Origin: Streptomyces fulvoviolaceus | Lineage (GTDB): Bacteria; Actinomycetota; Actinomycetes; Streptomycetales; Streptomycetaceae | Direction: 5' to 3' | Assembly: GCF_000718165.1 (NCBI RefSeq) | Contig: NZ_JOEY01000066.1 | Location: 1-41,913, forward strand | Length of the DNA: 41,913 nt | Part shown: one piece after another, positions 16,391-23,164 of the stretch | Position numbering within the stretch: position 1 is the first letter of the stretch | Layout: every line of letters starts with the position of its first letter | Translations under genes and position numbers: made by a program | The notes under the pieces: model-generated | What the model saw: the letters and a program-made list of their open reading frames with translations, nothing else | Databases searched by the model: none | What the model was told of the DNA's origin: nothing

Positions 16391-17449
16391 GTGAGCGAGG
16401 TGCAACCGCTGCCGCGGCGGCTGCGGTTCATCGCCGAGGAGTCCACGAACTCGTTCGTGCACCGGCTGGCAGAGACCAACGGACTCGATCCCCGAGAGCT
16501 GCTGTCGATGCTCGGTGCCGGTGATTCACCCCTTCCCAAGCCGGAGTTCAGCGAAGTGCATCTGAACGTGGCCGCGCACAACAGGCTGGCCGCCCTGGCG
16601 GGATGCGGCACCGACGTCCTGGAATACGTGCTGCCCACGCTGCGCATGCATCCGCTGCCCGATCCGGCCGGTGCGCCGCCCCGCTGGGGCGTCCCCAACC
16701 CGTGGGAACCCGCCGATGACTGCCTGGTGCGCGTGTGTGATCTGTGCGCGCTGGCCAAGCGGGCACGCCGGGATGCGTATGCGGTGTCGGCAGCCAGCTG
16801 GAGGGTGTGCGGCCGGCACCGGCGCTGGACGGACAACCTGCGGGAGGACGGGGTGACCTGCATCCCGCTCACTGCTGTCCCGGAGGTCCTCGCAGCTCAC
16901 GGGGAGCGTGTGCGGCTGGAGCGGCGGCTGGGGGCCGGCGGCCGCATCGCGTTCGCGGACGCGTTCCACATCGCTGTCTTCTGGTGGAACCAGGCCGCGC
17001 AGGTTCCGCAGGCGTGGGCGGTGCGCCATCAGCAGCTCGGCCTCAAGAAGGGCAGCGACCGACGGGTGGCTGCTTTGGTGGCCTACCCGGAGGTCGTCCA
17101 GCTTGCCGGTGCTCTGGCGGCGCGGGAGCGCCGACGGCTGCGGGGCAGCTTGTCCCGTGCTCAGGACGCCGACTGGCTGCGGGGCGTGCAGAGCCTGTTC
17201 TCCTCGTGGGGGCTGCGGGGCAGTTTCCCGATGGAACCGGTGCTGCAGTGGGCGGCGCAGCATTCCGGGCAGGCGGGCCCGTCCGGGCCGAAGCCGGTAC
17301 GGGGCCGTCATCGCCGTCTGGGCGCTTCGGGTCCCCACCCGCAGGTGCTTCCCGCCGCCGCGCTTGAGGCCCTCACCTGCCTGCCCTGGCGGTTGGGCGA
17401 GACCGAGGAGGCGCCGGCACATCTGTGGAGCGTGAGCAGCCGCGTGTGA
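16391..17449 (+). CDS. tniQ: TniQ-family target-selection protein
   Basis: GTG 16391 gives 352 residues beginning VSEVQPLPRRLRFIAEE; a TTG at 16349 with GAGAGGG upstream is an alternative start. LRFIAEESTNSFVHRLAETNGL is the N-terminal TniQ signature. A zinc-binding pair follows, CDLC and CGRH, about 29 residues apart, as in TniQ/TnsD. The size lies between short TniQ of Tn5053-type and CRISPR-associated elements and full-length TnsD, so it could itself bind DNA through its basic C-terminal half. TniQ proteins connect the target site to TnsC. Separation from tnsABC by cargo is unusual but known in Tn7-like elements. No cas genes or CRISPR repeats are nearby, so RNA-guided targeting is not indicated. 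Confidence 0.82.
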   Translation: MSEVQPLPRRLRFIAEESTNSFVHRLAETNGLDPRELLSMLGAGDSPLPKPEFSEVHLNVAAHNRLAALAGCGTDVLEYVLPTLRMHPLPDPAGAPPRWGVPNPWEPADDCLVRVCDLCALAKRARRDAYAVSAASWRVCGRHRRWTDNLREDGVTCIPLTAVPEVLAAHGERVRLERRLGAGGRIAFADAFHIAVFWWNQAAQVPQAWAVRHQQLGLKKGSDRRVAALVAYPEVVQLAGALAARERRRLRGSLSRAQDADWLRGVQSLFSSWGLRGSFPMEPVLQWAAQHSGQAGPSGPKPVRGRHRRLGASGPHPQVLPAAALEALTCLPWRLGETEEAPAHLWSVSSRV

Positions 17450-17491
17450 AGAGGGCGCTGGCGCGTGCAGCGGGTTCGGGCTGCGGCACGC

Positions 17492-18115
17492 TCAGACGCC
17501 GAAGCCGATGTGGGAGACATGACGGTAGGCACCGTGGTCGGAGCCGAGGCTGTCCGCGATGGAGTTCCACGCATCGTCCAGGGCTTGCTGGTCACCCGAG
17601 TTCCAGGCGTCCACGACCCGTCGCCAGTCGGTGCGGACATTGATCGTGCGAATGTTCAGGTCACGGCGCCGGTTGGGGGCGACATGCTGCTGGTCGACCG
17701 GATAGATCTCGATCCGGGTGCCGCGGCCCTCGTCCCAGAGGCGCTGCTTGTAGTAGCCGACGAGGTTGTGGCGACGGCAGGCCCAAAACGCCTGGTCGAT
17801 CTTTTTCAGATTGGCCGGCAGAGGGCGTTGCCGTGCCGTCCTCCACCGGGCGATGGTCCGCTCGGTCACGGTGACCTGGGCCAGCCGCAACCAGGCAAGT
17901 CCCTGCTCGTCCCACGCCAGGTAGCGCAGACGGATGGACAGACCCTGCGGATCGCTGACCGGTGGCAGGCCCCTATTGGCCGCCCGCTCGTCGAGCCGAC
18001 GCGCCAGCGCGGCCCCTCCGGATATACCGGCGGCGCCGTAGCGCCCGAACCCCTCCCCCGGCTGCGCGGGAGGCGGAGGGAGGGTCCCGCCGGCCGGGAG
18101 CTTCACAGGTGCCAT
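17492..18115 (-). CDS. Unrecognised protein with HTH-like segment, convergent with tniQ
   Basis: ATG 18115 (MAPVKLPAGGTLPPPPAQPG) gives 207 residues. After a proline-rich start, the stretch IRLRYLAWDEQGLAWLR and VTVTERTIARWRTARQRPL looks like a helix-turn-helix, followed by IDQAFWACRRHN. The C-terminal half has TRIEIYPVDQQHVAP, DWRRVVDAWNSGD and a final DLGSDHGAYRHVS. I recall similar unnamed proteins on actinobacterial plasmids, but no function is established, and it is not a recognisable telomere protein (Tpg/Tap). It ends 42 bases from the tniQ stop. It may be another factor of the transposon or the first host gene beyond it. Confidence 0.65.
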   Translation of the reverse strand: MAPVKLPAGGTLPPPPAQPGEGFGRYGAAGISGGAALARRLDERAANRGLPPVSDPQGLSIRLRYLAWDEQGLAWLRLAQVTVTERTIARWRTARQRPLPANLKKIDQAFWACRRHNLVGYYKQRLWDEGRGTRIEIYPVDQQHVAPNRRRDLNIRTINVRTDWRRVVDAWNSGDQQALDDAWNSIADSLGSDHGAYRHVSHIGFGV

Positions 18116-19776
18116 GGTCGGCTCTTCTGCCTTTCTGCCGTTGTCTTCGTGACAAATAAAGAGCATGTCGCGGCTGCTTTTTGGATCACCATAGAAGACG
18201 GCAGGCAGTGCGCGCTGCGGGATCTTGACGGTCAACTCCCCTGCCTGCGGCGCGAGATGATGTATTCGAAGAGTGGCTTTGGAGGCTGAAAGTGGGTTCG
18301 CCCCTGGGATCGCTGCTTCGGAGCGCGAACGAGGGTGGCGTCCCGCCGGGTGGTGTAGCCGATCAAATCGCCGGAATCCGCAGGCTGGCGGCGGTGGCTC
18401 CGCGCAACCGGGACTCAACTCGCCCTAGGGCGCCTCGTAGACCGCCGGCTCGGCGAAAATCACCTGGAACCTCGTACCGGAACGCGTAACGCTTGATCCC
18501 CTACACCACGACACGGGACGCGACCCGAATGAGCCTGGGAGCAGGGGCGGTGCAGGATGTCCGGCAGCGGCGGGTGATGGACGATGTCGTAGCGGCCGGT
18601 TCTGCGGGACAGCTCCAGCAGGCACATGGCGTCCGGGATGGCGCGGCGTTTCAAGGTCTTCAAGCGGACCGCAAGTACAAGCGCGCCGGGCTGGCCATGC
18701 TCACACCCGGAGCCGGCAAGACGATTTTCGCCCTGTACGTGGCCGCCACGCTCAAGCAGATGAGAGATCAGGCTCTCCTGATGGTCGGTCTGGCGCCAGG
18801 GCGAGGCGGCGTGTCGTAGCGGAACAGTCCCGCGGGCTGGATGCACACGCCGCGAGGGAGGAGTCTCTGATCGACCTCGTTGAGCCGTACGATCCGTGGG
18901 ACATCGTGGAGTTGCTGCGGCTTCGCAGCAACTCCCCCGGCCCCCGTCCCGGTCAGGAACCAAACCCGGAGGCCATCGCCGCACTCGTGGAACTCGTCGC
19001 ACAGCACGCGTCACCTGCCCGAGCCCCCATGCGCCGGGCGACGCGTCCGGCGGGGAACTGGGAGGTACGCAGGCGACCTGCCCAGCCCTGGTGGAAAGCC
19101 GGAGTTACCGCGCCAGTCCATCGGCGAGGCGGCGGTGACTGTTGTGGATACGAACGGTTGCGCTGGTCACCCTGTCCCGGTTGCCGGCTACTTGGGGCGG
19201 CACATGCGCCCTCGTCATTTCGCGTACCTTGCCACAGAGCCCACACGGACGAAGACCCGGTGTGTGCAGGTCAACCCCCAGGGTGCCGGGAGGTCGCTTG
19301 CCAGACATCCAAGGAGCGTAATGGGCCCTCACGCTCGGTCGCTCGCCTTTTGTGCGCGCTGGAGCGAGACCGGCGCGGCGCGCCAGGCGTGCACCGTCCT
19401 GATGCCTGCGGCTCCGGTCGCGGACCTTCGCCTGCCCACGGGCTCACCGTCGTCTCTATCCGGTCTGCGATCACCTTTGGGTGTTTCCGCTCGCCTAGGC
19501 GGGAGCGCTCCACGGATCGGCGGGCAATGGGCCTAGCCGTGAGATTTTTCCAAGATCCCGGCCTCTTGGGCCCCTGACAGCACACAACGACGACACCCCG
19601 CACCCTCAACTCTGGCACGTTCCTGATCGACCGACCGGGTCGTCTTCACCTTCCCCTGCACAGCGTTGATGCGCCCCTGGGTGCCTTGGGCGTCTCACGC
19701 GCAACGGTGCCGGACGGAGGTGCTGGCTTGGAAGCCAATTGATCTCCAGCTGGCATGTCTGTACCAGCCATCTCGT
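18116..19776. other. Eroded region without a complete gene
   Basis: No frame in these 1.66 kb gives a recognisable full protein. Frame +3 from about 18783 to 19577 is open and begins plausibly (DLVEPYDPWDIVELLRLR, EAIAALVELVAQHAS) but then loses coding character. The word TCAACTCCCCT at 18232-18242 matches 6360-6370. GCAGGCAG and CTGCCTGC flank it as an inverted pair (about 18200-18248). An end of the Tn7-like element could lie here. The rest looks like decayed sequence. Confidence 0.4.
18493..18819 (+). pseudogene. Possible ATPase/helicase fragment
   Basis: The frame contains KRAGLAMLTPGAGKTIFALY, which resembles the first motif (Walker A, GAGKT) of an SF2 helicase or DNA-dependent ATPase, followed by VAATLKQMRDQA. 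Nothing before or after continues such a domain; the frame ends 50 codons later. It does not match the intact helicase upstream (SACGTGKT). I read it as a remnant, with a real chance of coincidence. Confidence 0.25.
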
Positions 19777-20607
19777 TCAACACGGTGCCGCCACGGTCAC
19801 GTTGTCGTCGGCGATGCGCAGCACCCGGCCCCTGGCATAGTAGATCGACGTTGTGCCGTTGCCGCCGAGACGCATAACGCAGCCGAGTGCTGCCAACGGG
19901 TCGGTCGCGGGCTTCGAGCCGTCGGCGAGGGCGAGCCGGACTTGGGAGACCTCGAAGGCCGGTACACCGAGGGCCATCGGAAGGCGCACCGGCCGGCCTT
20001 CGCGAACATCGGCGGAGAGATGGTCACCGAGGCGGTACGGCAACAGGACGAGGCCGACGATGACGAACCCCAGCACCGCGCCGCCGACACCGCGCAGCCA
20101 CAGACTGCTGTTCCAGCCGAGTCGGACGCCCGACGGCCGCAGCCAGAGGATTACGAGGGCAGTCGACGCGCCGCAGGCCAGGATGGCGACTACCGAGACC
20201 GTGCCAGCCCTGCCGCCGCGCGCTGACGCCCAGGCGGCGACGGCGACGACCATGGCAACTGCGACGCAACTGGCGGAGATCAGCAGGGTGATCATGGCGC
20301 GGCTCCGGACGATGTGCACTACCGCCCGGCCTCGTTCGGCCGCGCGCAGCAGCCACCGGGCGCCTAGGAAGAGGGCGAGACCCGCGATGCCGACGAGGAA
20401 CGCACGGATCGCCAGCCAGCTGAAGGAGATGCCGGCCTCCTCCGGTGCCACCCCGAAACTGCCGTAGAACCGTGCGGCCAGCACCCAGCCGAAGGCGTAG
20501 GAGAACCCGGCTACGCCGGTGACAATTTGTGTGGTCCGGCCGAACCAGTTCGACAGGCGCTCCGCGAACGCCGACGAAACACCCTCCCCCACCGGCGCCT
20601 CGCTCAC
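19777..20607 (-). CDS. Membrane protein with five predicted spans, third gene of the vWA/kinase operon
   Basis: The GTG at 20607 overlaps the kinase stop (GTGA), which fixes the start. The 276-residue protein has hydrophobic segments at about residues 35-52 (FSYAFGWVLAARF), 63-85 (SWLAIRAFLVGIAGLALFLG), 103-127 (MITLLISASCVAVAMVVAVA), 137-157 (VSVVAILACGASTALVILWL) and 170-190 (VGGAVLGFVIVGLVLLPYRL). A soluble tail of about 80 residues, LGDHLSADVREGRPVRLP..., follows and may face the cell surface. No family was recognised. Coupled translation with the kinase-like gene suggests they work together at the membrane. Confidence 0.7.
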   Translation of the reverse strand: MSEAPVGEGVSSAFAERLSNWFGRTTQIVTGVAGFSYAFGWVLAARFYGSFGVAPEEAGISFSWLAIRAFLVGIAGLALFLGARWLLRAAERGRAVVHIVRSRAMITLLISASCVAVAMVVAVAAWASARGGRAGTVSVVAILACGASTALVILWLRPSGVRLGWNSSLWLRGVGGAVLGFVIVGLVLLPYRLGDHLSADVREGRPVRLPMALGVPAFEVSQVRLALADGSKPATDPLAALGCVMRLGGNGTTSIYYARGRVLRIADDNVTVAAPC

Positions 20608-21650
20608 AGCATCTCAATGAGGAGCAGAATCGCCGCTACTGCGCCACAGACCAAACCAACAGCGAGTGCAACCCTCTCCTTGACTCCGTAGCTCAAACCG
20701 CCCTGCCGTAATGGCTCGGAGACCGTCGTACGCACCGCCGTGCGCGGTGTGCGGGTACTCGCTGGGGTGTCCTCGATGGCCTCGTCGAGAATCGTGAGCC
20801 ACCGGTGCAGCGGAGGGCGAGGAGTCGTCGCGCGCACTGACTCACGGAGGACTGGCAGCAGCGCCGCTGATACCCCCTCCTGGGGCGAGTCCTGGGAATC
20901 GGTGGCTGAGGGACGCCACGAAGGGGTGCCGAATACCCGTGCGGTCAGCAGGCCGACGGCGTAGGTGACCGAAGCCTGGTCGGGGCGGGGAACTTCACCG
21001 CCCAGCACACGGGGATCGGTCCAATCCGTGGTGGTGAGCAGCGGGTCGTCGACTGTACTGCCCGCTGGCCGGATCGAGTCACAGTCCAGGATGAGGACTG
21101 CCGGTTCGGGCCGCACACTCCACAGCAGATTGCCGGCGGAGATGTCCTCGTGCACCAGGCCTCGCTCCTCCAGCCAGGCAAACGCCTCGACCGTCAGCCG
21201 GAGGAGCACGAGCTTCTCCCGAACGGTCGCCGACTCGACGCCCACGCGGGCCGCGCGGGTTTCGTAGAGCAGGTAGTTGAAGTCCCGGGCCCGCACCCTG
21301 TTGGTGGAGAGCTGCGCACGGTAGGTCATTTCGGCCTTCGGTACGAGCACGCCGGACACCGCCCCGTCATCCGCCATCACCACCGCGAGCGGCCAGGCAA
21401 AGCGGCGCCGCAGGAAGGCACCGTCATTGCTGTCGCTGTCCAACTCACGGTGGAGCCGTACCAGGCGGTCCAGGTCGGCTTCGGAACGCTGGACCGCGTA
21501 CTTCTTGTACAGGACGCGGTCTTCATGGCCGAAGACGTCGAAAACCGTGGACGAGCCGCCTCGCGACCCGGCCCCATACGTGCGGAGCTCTCCCTCCAGT
21601 ACGCGCTGTGGCAGGCTGGGCCAGGTATGGGGTACAGGCTGAACGGTCAC
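20604..21650 (-). CDS. Protein kinase-like protein with C-terminal membrane anchor
   Basis: GTG 21650 with GGAGGAG 6-7 bases upstream gives 348 residues. Kinase features in order: a glycine-rich start (YGAGSRGGSSTVFDV), a lysine in VLYKKYAVQR in the VAIK position, a catalytic loop LVHEDISAGNLLW (HED in place of HRD, with the downstream Asn), and ILDCDSIRP with DCD in place of DFG. The metal-binding aspartates are kept, so activity is possible though atypical. A single hydrophobic helix, VALAVGLVCGAVAAILLLIEM, ends the protein. It starts 15 bases after the vWA gene. Actinobacterial vWA-kinase-phosphatase triads of TerY type are known; here the third partner is a membrane protein instead of a PP2C. 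Substrate unknown. Confidence 0.75.
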   Translation of the reverse strand: MTVQPVPHTWPSLPQRVLEGELRTYGAGSRGGSSTVFDVFGHEDRVLYKKYAVQRSEADLDRLVRLHRELDSDSNDGAFLRRRFAWPLAVVMADDGAVSGVLVPKAEMTYRAQLSTNRVRARDFNYLLYETRAARVGVESATVREKLVLLRLTVEAFAWLEERGLVHEDISAGNLLWSVRPEPAVLILDCDSIRPAGSTVDDPLLTTTDWTDPRVLGGEVPRPDQASVTYAVGLLTARVFGTPSWRPSATDSQDSPQEGVSAALLPVLRESVRATTPRPPLHRWLTILDEAIEDTPASTRTPRTAVRTTVSEPLRQGGLSYGVKERVALAVGLVCGAVAAILLLIEML

Positions 21651-21665
21651 GTCACTCCTCCGCAG

Positions 21666-22337
21666 TCAGTCCCAGCGGATGTCGGTTTCGTTCAGCGGTG
21701 GGTTCGGTGGCGGCATTCGAAGCGGATCCGAGTCCCGGTTGGTCGAGACCATCGTCGAGGCGATCAACAACATGGCGTACCTCTCCAGCAGCGAGGCGAT
21801 CCTAGCTGCGAGTACATCGGCGGGAACGTCGGTCCACGCCTCGGCCTCCACCGGGTTGAGGCGTCGCAGGACCTCGGGTGGCAGTTCCTCCATGCCGACG
21901 CCCATAACCACCAGTTGCGCGCGTGTCAGCTTGTCGAATTCGTGGAACGCCTGCTCCCAGCCGGAGTCCGAAGGCATACCGGCGGTGAGGAGATAGACGA
22001 AGGGCCGGAAGGTCACTGTGTCATGGGCACGGAGGACCCGCAGGTCTCGTTCGATCACCCGGCCCAGGTAGCGGAAGAGAACGCCATAGTGGGCGGAGCC
22101 GTGTCCGGACAGCCGTGGCAGGGAACGCAGTTCGGTGAGGTCGGTCAGTGGCAGAACCAGCTCCGCCTGGTCGCCGAAGGTCACGATGCCGAGCCGAATA
22201 TGCTCGCCGAGGAACGGGTTGCTCAGCAGTTCCTCAGTGAACCGGACGACTGCTTCCTGCACCGCGTCGAGGCGCCCTGACACATACATGGATGTCGAGG
22301 TGTCCACAGCCAGGTAGAAGGGCAGTACACGCTGCAC
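21666..22337 (-). CDS. vWA-domain protein with MIDAS motif (TerY/YegL-like)
   Basis: GTG 22337, preceded by GGAAGGGA at a normal distance, gives 223 residues beginning VQRVLPFYLAVDTSTSM; the frame also offers a TTG at 22358. DTSTSM is the DxSxS metal-ion site of vWA domains. Further marks are LGIVTFGDQAELVLPLTD and FVYLLTAGMPSD, in which the MIDAS aspartate-like position near the third loop reads D. The domain fills nearly the whole protein. vWA proteins of this kind act as metal-dependent adaptors in stress or conflict operons with kinases and phosphatases. It is the first gene of the operon, and a palindrome 59 bases upstream of its start may control it. Confidence 0.8.
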   Translation of the reverse strand: MQRVLPFYLAVDTSTSMYVSGRLDAVQEAVVRFTEELLSNPFLGEHIRLGIVTFGDQAELVLPLTDLTELRSLPRLSGHGSAHYGVLFRYLGRVIERDLRVLRAHDTVTFRPFVYLLTAGMPSDSGWEQAFHEFDKLTRAQLVVMGVGMEELPPEVLRRLNPVEAEAWTDVPADVLAARIASLLERYAMLLIASTMVSTNRDSDPLRMPPPNPPLNETDIRWD

Positions 22338-22395
22338 GATCCTGTTCCCTTCCCCCAATACGCAGCTGGCGCGTCCGTCGTGGCACGGCCTTGCG

Positions 22396-22418
22396 TCGTT
22401 CGCTAGATTAGCGAACGA
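22396..22418. promoter_or_regulatory. Perfect 10-bp inverted repeat, candidate operator
   Basis: TCGTTCGCTA (22396-22405) and TAGCGAACGA (22409-22418) are perfect inverted copies across 3 bases, and the region is AT-richer than its surroundings. Size and symmetry fit a TetR- or MarR-type operator. It lies 59 bases before the vWA gene start on its promoter side. The regulator is unknown. Confidence 0.65.
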
Positions 22419-22479
22419 ATCGCCTGAGCGTCATCGGGCCGTGTCGTGCATGAGCCGCTCTCGAGCCCTTCGGCCGCCG

Positions 22480-22740
22480 TCAGCTCTCGAAAGTCACATC
22501 GCCGCCGGAGGGGCCAGTCGCCCGCCGACCCCGGGCGTCCCCCCGCACCAGTTCCCAGTGCGAGTTCCCTGAGCCGCGGGTCACTCCCCAGGACGCAAGG
22601 GGACCGACGAGCGCCAACTGGTCGAGCGCTTGGAACAGTGCCGTAGGAACGAACCCGGGCTGACGCGCGATCCGGAGGATGACCTCACTACGCCTTGCAG
22701 CCAACCGAACACGCGTAACCCATCCGACCGAACGCACCAT
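22480..22740 (-). CDS. Small hypothetical protein
   Basis: From ATG 22740 the minus strand encodes 86 residues: MVRSVGWVTRVRLAARRSEV, then ILRIARQPGFVPTALFQALD and a charged C-terminus WELVRGDARGRRATG. The frame is open further upstream, but that part has little coding character. No convincing ribosome site is visible. It lies upstream of the palindrome of the vWA operon, same strand. I do not recognise it; it may be a chance frame. Confidence 0.35.
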   Translation of the reverse strand: MVRSVGWVTRVRLAARRSEVILRIARQPGFVPTALFQALDQLALVGPLASWGVTRGSGNSHWELVRGDARGRRATGPSGGDVTFES

Positions 22741-23164
22741 GGCACACGGCCGAACAAGATGGCTGACGGTCCACCACGCGTGATTCTCAGGCGCAGGCAC
22801 CAGGCGAACGCCAGCAGTCACCCGGCAGGCGCACCCGACGCGCGCAGCCTTGTACCGGGTCCTACCGTCGAAATGCCCTGCGCTGCGACAGGACGCCTGG
22901 ACTTGGCTCGGGCGGCCCCGGACACCGCGTCCTGGATCGGGGCCGCCCGCCCCGTGCCCTGCCCTCCCGCCGGAATGAATGGGAAGGGCGCTGGGGGTGC
23001 CGTTTTCCTCGATGCGTCTGTGCACAGACACGAGGACTCGTCCTCCGTCACATGATTTCACCTGTCTCTGGCTGGTTCGCCCGGCTGGCCTGGGAGCGCT
23101 GTCCGCGACGACGGGCCTCCTCCCGTGGTGCCGGTCTGGCGAGGCCACCAAGGGAGGAGGCCGG
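22741..23164. other. Gap with a terminator hairpin
   Basis: No gene is supported in these 424 bases. The one strong feature is the hairpin listed at 22909-22949, which sits downstream of the NuoF-like gene on the minus strand. Confidence 0.5.
22909..22949 (-). terminator. Hairpin downstream of the NuoF-like operon
   Basis: CGGGCGGCCCC (22909-22919) pairs perfectly with GGGGCCGCCCG (22939-22949); the 19-base loop contains a small inner GGAC/GTCC pair. It lies about 215 bases past the stop of the NuoF-like gene and is a plausible end of that transcript. Confidence 0.6.

Noticed and set aside
17492..18115. Telomere-binding terminal protein (Tpg/Tap) identity
   Set aside because: The HTH-like segment alone is not enough, and the sequence does not follow the Tpg pattern I know.
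6448..18115. CRISPR-associated transposon
   Set aside because: No Cas12k, Cascade gene or repeat-spacer array is visible next to tnsABC and tniQ.
18783..19577. Open plus-strand frame with a plausible start (DLVEPYDPWDIVELLRLR)
   Set aside because: Only the first 60 codons look coding; the rest lacks codon bias and no family is recognised.
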